A DNA stretch of 64,000 bases. It comes from Acidobacteriota bacterium. Lineage in GTDB: Bacteria; Acidobacteriota; Terriglobia; Bryobacterales; UBA6623. This document shows, piece by piece, positions 1 through 9,933 of the stretch. How positions within the stretch are numbered: position 1 is the stretch's first letter; each line of letters opens with the position of its first letter. Made by a program: the position numbers and the translations under genes. The stretch is from NCBI GenBank assembly GCA_027592785.1, contig JAQCLD010000004.1, forward strand, positions 1 through 64,000, given 5' to 3'. Under the pieces are notes generated by a model. The model was not told where the DNA came from and did no database searches. It worked only from the letters and a program-made list of their open reading frames with translations.

Positions 1-945
1 GGAGTCCCTGGTCGTGTCTCGACTAGCCAGGGACCTTCTGATTCAGTTGTAGCATGGGGGTCCTAATTTCCTTGGGGAGGGGGAGTAGTTAATGGGATGG
101 TCCGCCGCCTTCACGCCCCAACGACTCGGGCGAAGAAGATAGAACGAAGGAGACGTCCCATGAATCTACACACGATCGGAATCGATTTAGGCAAGACGAG
201 TTTTCATCTGGTTGCTCTGAGCGAGCGCGGGGAGGTGGTTGTTCGGAAACGCTTCACTCGCAAGCAGTTGCTGCGCTTCACGGCAAACCGGAGCGTTCAG
301 CGGATCGGCATGGAAGCCTGCGGAGGTTCGCATTTTTTAGGCCGGGCGCTCGAGCAGCAAGGGCACGACGTGCGGCTGATTCCGGCTCAGTACGTGAAGC
401 CGTACGTGAAGACAAACAAGAGCGACTACATCGATGCGGAGGCGATCGCCGAGGCCGTGGGCCGGCCCACGATGCGCTTCGTGCCGATCAAGAGCGATGA
501 TCAGCTGGATCTGCAGTCACTGCATCGCGTGCGGGAGAGGTGGGTCATGCGGCGCACCGCAGTGGTCAACCAGATGCGCGGCTTGCTGCTCGAACGCGGG
601 ATCACCATCCGCAAGGGGCGGTGTCACCTCGAGGCGGCGTTGCCCGGGATTCTCGAAGACGCCGAGGCGAACCTATCGGGCGCCTTGCGTTTCCTGCTGG
701 CGCAGCTGAAGGTGGAGCTGGAGCAGACGGCCCAACGCATCACAGAGGCGGATGCCGGCATCGAGAGAGCGGTTCGAGAGAACGAAGCCTGCCAACGGCT
801 GGTGACGATCCCCGGCATCGGACCAGTGACCGCCACCGCCGTCATTGCGGCGATCGGCAACGGAGCAGCGTTTCACAAGGGGCGCGAGTTCGCGGCCTGG
901 GTGGGACTCGTTCCCCGGCAACGTTCCACCGGCGGCCAGCAGCGC
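1..945 (+). mobile_element. IS110-family insertion sequence, 3'-truncated; left non-coding end (1-159) plus most of the transposase
   Basis: ORF from ATG 160 (MNLHTIGIDLGKTSFHLVAL...) has the IS110 DEDD-type N-terminus and the start of the Transposase_20 region (LVTIPGIGPVTATAVIAAIGN...FAAWVGLVPRQRSTGG). Homology stops near 945, where the opposite strand becomes exosortase. Left boundary may lie outside the window. Confidence 0.8.
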
Positions 946-2013
946 CATTACAGGAAGCAGGTAGGGCGGCGTGTCGCTTGCCTTTGGCCCGACTGCACTC
1001 GGCGGCGCTGCTTTGAGGAAGAAGGGAATACGTCCGGCGAGGGCCACAATGCCGAGCGAGACGACGGTGAATCCGATCCAACCTGCCTGAGAGTGGAAAC
1101 CTTGTACGGCGATCGCAGGCGAAAACTCAGCTCCGACAACGACCAATCCGGAGATCCGAAACGCGTTGACGATCCAAATGATCACGGCACCTATAGGAAA
1201 TAAGAGCAGCGAATGCGGGAAGCGGTGCCGGTCACGAAAGAACCACAAATAGGCCGCAAGAAATACGGTGACGAGCCCAATGCCTTCGAGTCCGGAGCAA
1301 TCTGGCGCGATTTGTACGCCGAACCCCTCGACGCGGATAGTTCTGGTTGCGGCTGTCGCCGTGACTTCGTCGTAGAAGAGGCCGAGAAGATACCGCGAGA
1401 ACTCGAAGGTTGCGGTTGCGAACGTCTCCCAGTACCTCTCAGTAAACCGCCCCGCGAGCACCGCGCTAGCGGCGACTGCCGCTCCGACCGACAATACGAC
1501 TCGACCGGATGCCAACTGCGCGGTCCAGAATCTAGGCGCAGCGATAGCACCCAGCCAAAACATCAACGTCAAAGCTACGGCCACCGCCCAGCTAATTGCC
1601 CATGGCGGATCAGCGCGAGCGTCACCGAAGACGATACGGCTGAGTGCGAAGAGGGCTCCGAAGGCTGCCAAATGACCGAGGACATAGAACCACCGCCGCG
1701 GATGCGCGTGGAAGGCGGCAACAAGACGCCGCTCGAATGAGGGGAGTCTCGAGGCGTAGACCGCGAGCAGGGCTCCGACGCCGGCGGTCAGCAGTTGGGG
1801 CAAAAGGCGAGCACGAATGAGACCTTGGGCGGGCCACCCTTCCGCGTTAGCGAGGGCCGCCCCGTCGAAGCTGAGGGTCAACAGCAGAAGTTCTGCGGGA
1901 AGGAGCCCCGCGAGGGCAACTAGCCCGAGGACGCGGGAACCGGCGTGGCCCTTTCGGGTCTCTCCGGCGGTCAACGAATCCTCCTGTTCCCCTGTTTCTT
2001 GGAGAGTCGGCAC
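945..2013 (-). pseudogene. Exosortase E-like (exosortase/CPBP-protease type), 3'-truncated at the IS110 junction
   Basis: ORF 673..2013: multiple TM segments and exosortase motifs APDCSGLEGIGL, NAFRI, HSQAGWIGF. The last ~90 aa of the ORF are antisense IS110 sequence; the expected C-terminal CPBP protease domain is missing. Confidence 0.72.
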
Positions 2014-2268
2014 GAGGCGATTGTACCCTGTCGTCTCGCGCGAACCCCGGAGCGTTGATGTGCCCGGCCGAGCAGCTTAACGACCTTGAGGTGGCTGATG
2101 GTGGAGCCGATGATCGAGGCGAGACGGGTGTTCAGACCCGCCGCTTACGCGGCTGGGCTCGGGTCGCGAAGGGTTTTGCGGAGTGGCGAGAGATGTGGGT
2201 TGGCGGGTTGCGGCGGTGATCTCTTGCGGCGGGTTCGGGGCGGGGCTATCCTACGGCAGGCCTCATTG

Positions 2269-2829
2269 ATGCAATCTGAAACGGCGATCACGGGTCTGAT
2301 TGCGAGATCGAGCGCTGGGGACCCGGAAGCGGCGTCGAGCCTTTTTATGTTGGCTTACGATGAGCTGCGTGGTTTAGCGCGAGGGTATTTGAGGCGGGAA
2401 AGAAACGCGCAAAGCATCGAGGCGACTGGCCTGGTGCACGAGGCTTATATGCGCCTGGTCCCGAACGCCAGGGCGGACTGGAGGGATCGAGGTCACTTCA
2501 TCGCGATAGCGGCGCGGGCAATGCGTCAGGTGTTAGTTGAGCATGCGCGGGCGCGGACAGCGCAGAAGCGCGGCGGCGGGCTGGCGACGATTACGCTGAC
2601 GGACTGTCCGCTGAACATGCCGGTGAGTTTGGTTGATCTGCTGGCGCTGGACGGTGCGTTGAAGGCTCTGGCTGAACACGATTCGCGAATGGCTGAATTG
2701 GTTGAGCTGCGGTTCTTTGGCGGATTGACGTTGGAAGAAGCCGCCGAGGTTTTGGGGATTTCCATGGCCAGCGCAAAGCGTTGGTGGAAATTCTCGAAGG
2801 CTTGGCTGCAACATGAATTGGAGCCGTGA
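2269..2829 (+). CDS. ECF-type RNA polymerase sigma factor (TIGR02999-like)
   Basis: MQSETAITGLIARSSAGDPEAASSLFMLAYDELRGLARGYLRRER...; C-terminal HTH LTLEEAAEVLGISMASAKRWW. Annotated ORF begins at 2086 but 2269 fits better. Confidence 0.85.
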   Translation: MQSETAITGLIARSSAGDPEAASSLFMLAYDELRGLARGYLRRERNAQSIEATGLVHEAYMRLVPNARADWRDRGHFIAIAARAMRQVLVEHARARTAQKRGGGLATITLTDCPLNMPVSLVDLLALDGALKALAEHDSRMAELVELRFFGGLTLEEAAEVLGISMASAKRWWKFSKAWLQHELEP

Positions 2830-4301
2830 GCACGAATCGATTCCATCGGCTGCGGGAGTTGTTCGAGGCTGCCTCGGAACTGGCCCCGTCGGCGAGACCG
2901 GCCTTCCTAGCGGAGGCCTGCGGCGACAGCGAAGATTTGCTGCTTGAGGTGCAGTCGTTGTTGTCACTGGACCGGACGGGCAATCCTTTCCTTGAAGGGG
3001 ATTGGCCTGAACTGTTGGCGGAGGGAGCGCTGGTGGGTCCCTACCGCGTGGTGCGCGAGATTGGCCGCGGCGGTATGGGGATCGTCTATTTGGCGCAAGA
3101 CACGCGGCTTGATCGAAGGGTTGCGCTGAAGGCGTTGCGGCCGGGTTTGCAAGCGGTGGAAAAGCAGCGAGAACGGTTTCGTCGAGAAGCCGGTATGGCC
3201 GCGGGATTATCTCATCCGGGAATCGCGACGATTTACGCGCTGGAAGAGTGGGAGTCGGGACAGTACATCGTCTCCGAGTACATCGAGGGCGTCACGTTGG
3301 CGGATGAATTGGAGCGAGGCGCGGTTTCGCTTGAGGCTGTCTTGGATATCGGGATGCAAGTCTCGGCTGCCGTGGCTGCGGCGCATGAGAAGGGAGTCGT
3401 CCACCGCGACCTGAAACCGCAGAACATCATCCGCGGCACGGATGGCCGGTTGAAGATACTCGATTTTGGGTTAGCGATTGTCTGCGAGCCAGATGGCGGA
3501 GCCCACAGCCGGCTGACGGAAGCCGGAGCGTTGCTCGGTACGCCGGGCTATATGGCCCCGGAACAATTACGGGGAGAAGCGGCAGACTATCGCAGCGATT
3601 TGTTCGCTTTGGGCATTGTGCTGGCGACGGCTGCAAGCGGGCGGCATCCGTTTGCCGGAAGCACGGCGGCGGTCACGTTGGCCGCCATTTTTGCTAGCGA
3701 GCCGCTGGGCTTGGATCATTTGCAGAAGGCCTCTCCGCGATTGGAGGCGGTGATCCGCAGATGCCTGAACAAGGACTCGGCCCAACGGTTCCAGTCGGCG
3801 GTGGAGTTGCATCAGGCATTGGAGCAGGTCCAAGCGGCAGGGCTTGACGCGCCGCCGGAAGCCTTGCCTGCATCGGCCGTCGGCCAGTTAGGGATGCGTT
3901 GGTGGGTCGGCCACCAGATTGGCATCGTCGCGGCTTGCGTCTTGCTGACCGCGGCATTGTGGCAGGTCAGCGTATGGGTGCCAGATCGAGTTACGCTGTT
4001 TACTTTTATCGGGGGATTGGCGGTGGCGAGCGTGATTGTGACGCTGCGACTGCACCTGATCTTCACCTACCGACGTAACCGTTCGGCGATTTTTCGCGAG
4101 CTTACCGGCGTGACGCCGTGGGCCCGAAGGGAGGACTGGAGCTTCAGTTTATTGTTGGCTGTTGCGGGCGTGGACATCGCCGGGGAACGTCGACTGGTTG
4201 CTGCCCTGCTGCTCGGATTCGCTGCGGCTTACGCGATCGTGTTCCTGTTTGCCGAGCCGTCGACACGCTCCTCCGCGTTTGACGATGACAGTAGCGGCTG
4301 A
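2826..4301 (+). CDS. Serine/threonine protein kinase with C-terminal transmembrane segments
   Basis: Motifs GRGGMGIVYLAQD, VALKAL, HRDLKPQNI, DFGLA, GTPGYMAPEQL; GTG start overlaps the upstream sigma stop (GTGA). Confidence 0.93.
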   Translation: MSTNRFHRLRELFEAASELAPSARPAFLAEACGDSEDLLLEVQSLLSLDRTGNPFLEGDWPELLAEGALVGPYRVVREIGRGGMGIVYLAQDTRLDRRVALKALRPGLQAVEKQRERFRREAGMAAGLSHPGIATIYALEEWESGQYIVSEYIEGVTLADELERGAVSLEAVLDIGMQVSAAVAAAHEKGVVHRDLKPQNIIRGTDGRLKILDFGLAIVCEPDGGAHSRLTEAGALLGTPGYMAPEQLRGEAADYRSDLFALGIVLATAASGRHPFAGSTAAVTLAAIFASEPLGLDHLQKASPRLEAVIRRCLNKDSAQRFQSAVELHQALEQVQAAGLDAPPEALPASAVGQLGMRWWVGHQIGIVAACVLLTAALWQVSVWVPDRVTLFTFIGGLAVASVIVTLRLHLIFTYRRNRSAIFRELTGVTPWARREDWSFSLLLAVAGVDIAGERRLVAALLLGFAAAYAIVFLFAEPSTRSSAFDDDSSG

Positions 4302-4310
4302 CAGGCAACG

Positions 4311-6224
4311 TTATTCGACGTAATCAGCGATGTAGCGGCGGTGGGCCTCGGATAACGTTACGCCTTGGATGTCGACCAGCCGATCCAGGGCGGCGGGGAC
4401 TTCTTGCTGATTTCCGGTGCGAATGAGAAAGGCTAGGTATTCGCCCACGGCATAGGGTTCGGGCGCGGTGGGACGACGTTCGATGAGCTCCAGCGGGGAC
4501 CCGGCGCGGTAGGCGAGCAAGTAGGCGGCGGGACGCAGATCGGGCAGCGCTTGGCAGATCATGCTCAGGGTTTCTACGCCGCCATCGAGATCGCCGGTCG
4601 AGAGTTAGAGGTCGTCAAGGGGCCACTCGACTCGATAGGTGAAGGGCTCGACGGAGCGGGCGGCGCGGACGTATCGCAGAGCTTCGAGGGTATCCCCCTG
4701 CACCCGTGCGATTTCTGCAAGGGCAAGCCAGGCGGGAGCGGTGCGCGGATTTGCGCGGAGCACGGCCACGAAGCCTTGGCGAGCGCCGGACGCATCTCCA
4801 TCGAGTTGGCTTTGACGGGCGGCAGGGAAGAGTGCCGCTAGGCTGAGGGGAGCGAGTACGCCTCCGAGCAGTACGGTGGCTGAGCAGAGTCCGGCGGCGA
4901 GCAGGGCTGTCCCCAGCGGTTGGCGGTTGGTTGAGATGGGCTTGGTCAGTCCGAGGGCGAGCCCAAGCAGACAGGCCAGAAGCAACAGCAGAGCAGGGAA
5001 GTGAAGCACGGAGTCGGTCAGGGCGTGCAGCGCCAGGGCCCCGGCCCCGAAGACGGCTCCGAGGGCCAGGGCGCGGTGTTCGCGGTCGGCGGTGCGCTGT
5101 GCTTGGAGCAGCAGGCGAGCCAACGCAACCACCAGAGATATCGCAAATAGGGCAGCGAACCAAGGTCCGAATTCGACCGCCCACTCGATGTAGTCGCTGT
5201 GTGCCGTGTCGACGCTTTTGCGCAGGAAGTAGGGCGTCGTTCGCGCAAAGGCCCAGGGGAACGACCCGGCGCCGGAGCCGAGTGACGTGAGTGCGGCAAG
5301 GGAATCGCGCCAGATGAGCAGGCGTCCCGGGTCGCCGCCGAGGTCGTACAGTTGGCGGAAGCGCTCGAACAAAGGGCTAGCGATGGGAGTAGACAGGAAG
5401 AGGCCGCCGCAGACGAAAGCTGACAGGGCCAGCACGGCGCGTTTGTAGCGGCTCACCCGGAGCAAACTGATGGCCGCGCAGAGCAACAGGGTGTCCACGA
5501 GCAGTGCACTGCGGGACTGCGAGGCGACGATGGCGGCGAAGGAAAGCAGCGCCGTGAAGATCGACCCGATCACCAAAGCCACGCGGACTGGCGAGATGAT
5601 CGATCGCGCGGTTTGGCTGTAGGTAACGCCGATCGCTAGCCAAAGACCTGCGTTGAGAAACGCAGCGTAGTAGCCGCGGTTCAGGAAGCGTCCGTGGGCG
5701 ACCTCACCGTCGTCGAGTAGCCAGAGCCCGGCGAAGTGTTGACCAAGTCCTTCGAGCGCCTGCCAGGTTGTGATCGCCATGAGCGAGACGAGCAAACTCC
5801 ACAGGGCAATGCGCCGCGCGCTGGCGTGGCGCGCAAGAAGGAAGGCGGCGATAGCGGCGATGGCCACAACGGCGAAGCGCAGCGAGGCTTCTGGTTGGAA
5901 ACTCCAAGTGGAGGGCAGAACGACGCCGAGTTGGGCGACTTCAGATTGCAGACTCAAATTTATGGTGGTGACCCGGCGCCAAATCGATGCCGGCAGCGGC
6001 ATCGTTTGCAGCAATGGAAGCAAGCCGAAGACGACCGCGGGGTAGGCGAGAGAAATGGAGAGCGGCTGGGGGCTCGGCGTTAAACGCCAAATGAGGGCGT
6101 AAGCGATGAGCGCGAGGGAGACGGCAATAGGCGCACGGGAGTCCCCGCCTGCGACGAGGCAGGAGACGATAGCGAGGGGTACGACCACGCCTAGAAGGAT
6201 GTGGCCGAAACGAGCGAAGCCCAC
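4311..6224 (-). pseudogene. O-antigen ligase (Wzy/WaaL-like) family protein with an in-frame TAA at 4605-4607
   Basis: ORF 4605..6224 (539 aa, multi-TM, O-antigen ligase-like) ends ...EWPLDDL*; the same frame continues LSTGDLDGGVETLSMICQALPDLRPAAYLLAYRAG... to 4311 with no frameshift. Confidence 0.7.
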
Positions 6225-6266
6225 TCCCGACAGATCGACTGCGAGGGGCGGTGTCTACACAGTGGG

Positions 6267-7289
6267 CTACTTGGATTGATAGGACTTCGAGAAGCCGTTA
6301 CGCATGTTGGTCAGAGTGAACTTGCCGTCGGGCAGCACCACGGCCTTGAGCAAGTTGCCTTCGCAGTCGGCGCCGTCGCCGAGATTGGCGATCATCTGCT
6401 CAGCGGTGTTGATTTCTTTGGGCGTTCTGGTGGCGAAGTGGCCCTGCCAGATGTCTTCGAGGCGCGGGGTCGCGCGGAGGTTCTCGAAAACGGCAGCGGG
6501 GCCGCCTTTGCGAGCGCCGTTGTTGAAAACGGCGACGACGGGCTCGATGACGGCGAGAATCTGCGGGGAGTTGGAGCGATCCAGGCCGTGGTGGGTGGTC
6601 TGGTAGAGGTCGATTTTGCCGAGCATGTTGGCGGGGCAGACCAGTCCCTTCTCGTAGTTCCAAGTCAGGTCGCCTAGGTCGAGGAACGTAAAATCGCAGA
6701 ACCGCAGGACGAAGCCGACGCTTTGGTCGTTGTCGGGATCGGTGTCCGCGGCGATCGGTTCAAAGCTGGAACACGTGGGATTCGCCGCGCCGCCGCCGGG
6801 CAGGGGACTGGTGATCGACTCGCCGGCGGACTGCACGACGGTGATATCGAGGGCGCCTAGGGGGATCTTGTCTCCGGCTTTGAGCATGGTGCGTTTGCCG
6901 GCGCTGAGGTCTTCGTAGGCCTTGTAGAGGGCGGCGACGCGCGGACGATCGAGTTCAACGGACGGGCCGTGGTCCATGTAGTGCTCGATGGGAATCAGCT
7001 TGGCCAAGGCGGGCATGGCTCCGATGTGATCGCCGTGATAGTGGGTAGTGACCAGGATGTCGATCTTGCTCAGGCCCGCTGCCTTAGTCGCGGCGAGGAT
7101 GCGGTTCGCGTCGCGGTCGTCGTCCCGGCGATTGGCGGTGTCGACCAAGACCGATTCGCCGGTCGGGGCGACGATGAGCGTAGCGGCTCCGCCTTCGGCG
7201 TCAATCCAGTAGATCTCCAGGTTACCCGATGCCGCCGAGAGGACGCTCGCTGTCAGCAGTCCGAGGGTGAGAAGGGATGTCTTGATCAT
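6267..7289 (-). CDS. Secreted metallo-beta-lactamase-fold hydrolase (ComEC-like MBL domain)
   Basis: Signal peptide; HYHGDHIGAMP (HxHxDH-type) motif; IYWIDAEGGAATLIVAPTGESVLVDTA. Confidence 0.85.
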   Translation of the reverse strand: MIKTSLLTLGLLTASVLSAASGNLEIYWIDAEGGAATLIVAPTGESVLVDTANRRDDDRDANRILAATKAAGLSKIDILVTTHYHGDHIGAMPALAKLIPIEHYMDHGPSVELDRPRVAALYKAYEDLSAGKRTMLKAGDKIPLGALDITVVQSAGESITSPLPGGGAANPTCSSFEPIAADTDPDNDQSVGFVLRFCDFTFLDLGDLTWNYEKGLVCPANMLGKIDLYQTTHHGLDRSNSPQILAVIEPVVAVFNNGARKGGPAAVFENLRATPRLEDIWQGHFATRTPKEINTAEQMIANLGDGADCEGNLLKAVVLPDGKFTLTNMRNGFSKSYQSK

Positions 7290-7369
7290 GTGCGGCTACC
7301 TCGCCTCGCGTATGATATCCCAACCTTGGGATGGCTGCGACGGGCGCATGTGCGGCTGCCGACATCGGG

Positions 7370-8185
7370 CTAGAGGGCCCAAACGATGCGAGTGTAGGCG
7401 AAGGCCAGGGCCCCGGTGGCGACCAGACAGCAGACGGTGGCGGCGGTCTTCCAGAGCGACTCGATTTCGCGGTTGACTTGGCTGGATGCTGCGACCCAGC
7501 CGATCAGGAAACCGGCGATCAGGCCGCCGAGGTGAGCGTAGTTATCGATTCCGGGGATGAGCAGGCCGAAGACGGCCAAGATTAGCACCCACCGTAGATA
7601 GAACGACCAGATAATGGACTGGTTAGTGCGTTTGGCGAAGGCCATCATGGCCCCGATCAGCCCGGCAAGGGCGGCGGAGGAGCCGACGGAGGGCGAGTAG
7701 GACATCAGATAGCTAAGGTAGAAGCCTCCGACGCTTGACAGCAGGTAGATCACTAGATACCGGGCCGTGCCGAAGACGCGTTCCGTCTGGGCTCCGAGGT
7801 CGAACAGGACCCAAGAGTTCATCAGGATGTGCAGTACGCTGCCATGCAGAAAGCCGGCGGTGATGAGTCGCCACCATTCCCCGTAAACGACGATCTGGAT
7901 GCGTGATTTCGCGCCGAAGGCCTGCAAAACTTGTCCGCCAATCGTCCAGGAGCCGTCCCCGCCGAGCTTGTTGTTGAGCAGCAGCATGGCGATGAACAGG
8001 CCGAAGTTGATGGCCAAGAGGATGACGGTGGTGAAGTGCGTATCGGGAATGAAGCTGCTCAGCGGACCGGCGACCGCCTCAGCCTTGCGGCGTAAGGGAT
8101 GGAGCTCAGTTTCACAGTAAGGGCAGATGCGCTCGCTGGGCTCGACGAAAGCCCGGCAATTGGGGCACATGCGGTTGGCGGCCAT
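7370..8185 (-). CDS. Rhomboid-family intramembrane protease with N-terminal zinc ribbon
   Basis: CPNCRAF...CPYCE zinc ribbon; multi-TM; GEWWRLITAGFLHGSVLHILMNSWVL; GSSAALAGLIGA; YAHLGGLIAGFLIG. Confidence 0.88.
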   Translation of the reverse strand: MAANRMCPNCRAFVEPSERICPYCETELHPLRRKAEAVAGPLSSFIPDTHFTTVILLAINFGLFIAMLLLNNKLGGDGSWTIGGQVLQAFGAKSRIQIVVYGEWWRLITAGFLHGSVLHILMNSWVLFDLGAQTERVFGTARYLVIYLLSSVGGFYLSYLMSYSPSVGSSAALAGLIGAMMAFAKRTNQSIIWSFYLRWVLILAVFGLLIPGIDNYAHLGGLIAGFLIGWVAASSQVNREIESLWKTAATVCCLVATGALAFAYTRIVWAL

Positions 8186-8250
8186 AAGGTTCGTTCGGAG
8201 ACTCTATCATCGGTATCGGGGTCTGGGTTTTGCAAGGCGATGAAGAGTTG

Positions 8251-9933
8251 ATGGCGCCGTCGATTTGTGTGATTGCGGCCGGAGGGCTGACGCCGGACCT
8301 TGGCGATCAGACGCTGCAGGACTATCAAGTGCTGTGTGCGCGGACGGAGGCGGAGGCGCTGGCTGGCAGCGCGGCGGAGGCATTCCTTTGGCTCACCTCG
8401 GCGGGGAAGCTGGCGCCGCAGGCGCTGGAAGAGTGTCTGTGGGCTTTGCAGTCGGCGGATTGGGCAACTTGGGAGGACACCGGAGCCGCTCCCGCGCCGT
8501 CGATGCGCGATGTCGCTGGGCCGTTGGGAGTATCGCGGCGGGCGCTGGAATGGGCCGAGCCAAAGCCTGGCGGAACGGTAAAGCGTTTGCCGTGGCGCTG
8601 CATCACGGGGCCCGCGGAGCGTCATGCGCAAGAAAGCATTCCGGCTAACGGCCTGTTGCAAACGCATCGCGCGGAGAGAAGCGGTCATTGGCTGGGTCGT
8701 CTGGTCGCCCGTCTGCAGAACGCCGACCTGTTCTGGAAGCAGTACGTCAATCGCAGGATGGGCAGAGTGATGTTCGATTTATCGGGCTATACGAGACTTG
8801 AAGATGGGGCCGCGTACGCGAATGGACTGCTGTTGAGGCCGCTGCGTTACGCGGTCGTCGAGAAGCGGGACAGGCGGCGGGTTGCGGTGGTTGTCGGCAG
8901 CCTCGGCGAAGGAGAAGCGCAGCGGGCGCTGTTGGGTGTGGTCGCGGCGATGGATCGCAATCACACCGAGGTGATCGTGATCGCGGAAACGAGTTTGGAG
9001 AAGCGTTGGAAGCAGCGTTGGTTGGAATGCTCCGACTTCGTGTTTGAGGCAGGAGCGATGACCGAGCGGGAGGAACTGGAACGCTTAATTCTGTCCATGG
9101 TGCTGAACTGGAAGATCGACGCGATGCTTGTGGCCGAGGCCCGCGCAGCTTACCGGGCTCTTCCGGCGATCAAGGAGCTCATGCCTGGTCTGCGCATCGC
9201 GGATGTTGTCGCAGACCTCGATGCACTTGATCTAGCAGACAGCACCATCGACAGTGTGGATTACCGGCTGGCGAGGTCCCAGACTGTAGAAAAGGGATTG
9301 GAAGGCCTGGCCCTGGGCCGGCAGCAAGTACGCCGGGTTCCGTATGGGGTCGATCTTGCTGACGGCAATGGCGATCTGGGAGCGACGATTGCTATCGGTT
9401 TCCGAGGCAGGTTAGATCAAGCGAACGGGGCCCATTTGCTGTCGGCTTTTGCGGGCGAGTTAGAGCGGCTGAGGCCAGCTGCGCAGACGACCTGGGTGAT
9501 CGCCGGCAGCGGTCCCTTGGAGTCGCGGCTGCGCCGGGCATTCGCCGGCCGGAATGCAACTTTCGTGGGCGACAGGGATCCCGCTGTGGATCTGCTGGTT
9601 GTCCTGTCGGAGGGTTCGGCCGGTGACCGGGCATCATTGGAGGCCCTCCGTAGGGGTACGCCGGTCTTGGCATTCCATACCGATAGCCGCGCGGAAATTG
9701 TTGCCGACGGATGCGGCATTCTGGTCACCGGAGGTCTCGACGGCGAGTTGCGAGCCGCCAGGGCTGCGGCCGATCTACTCCAAGACAGACAAGCGTTTGA
9801 GGCGATGCCCGCAGCGGCGCAGCGGCACGTGGCGCAAGATTATTCGACTGCGAATGAGTCCGCGGCAGGCCGGGCATTTCTTGACGAGTTTTTGGCAGAC
9901 GTTGGCGGCAAGATACAATCAGGAAACTCGTGA
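8251..9933 (+). CDS. Glycosyltransferase family protein
   Basis: C-terminal GT4-like segment TWVIAGSGPLESRLRRAF...FVGDRDP...SLEALRRGTPVLAFHTDSRAEIVADGCGILV. ORF opens at TTG 8230; ATG at 8251. Confidence 0.7.
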   Translation: MAPSICVIAAGGLTPDLGDQTLQDYQVLCARTEAEALAGSAAEAFLWLTSAGKLAPQALEECLWALQSADWATWEDTGAAPAPSMRDVAGPLGVSRRALEWAEPKPGGTVKRLPWRCITGPAERHAQESIPANGLLQTHRAERSGHWLGRLVARLQNADLFWKQYVNRRMGRVMFDLSGYTRLEDGAAYANGLLLRPLRYAVVEKRDRRRVAVVVGSLGEGEAQRALLGVVAAMDRNHTEVIVIAETSLEKRWKQRWLECSDFVFEAGAMTEREELERLILSMVLNWKIDAMLVAEARAAYRALPAIKELMPGLRIADVVADLDALDLADSTIDSVDYRLARSQTVEKGLEGLALGRQQVRRVPYGVDLADGNGDLGATIAIGFRGRLDQANGAHLLSAFAGELERLRPAAQTTWVIAGSGPLESRLRRAFAGRNATFVGDRDPAVDLLVVLSEGSAGDRASLEALRRGTPVLAFHTDSRAEIVADGCGILVTGGLDGELRAARAAADLLQDRQAFEAMPAAAQRHVAQDYSTANESAAGRAFLDEFLADVGGKIQSGNS

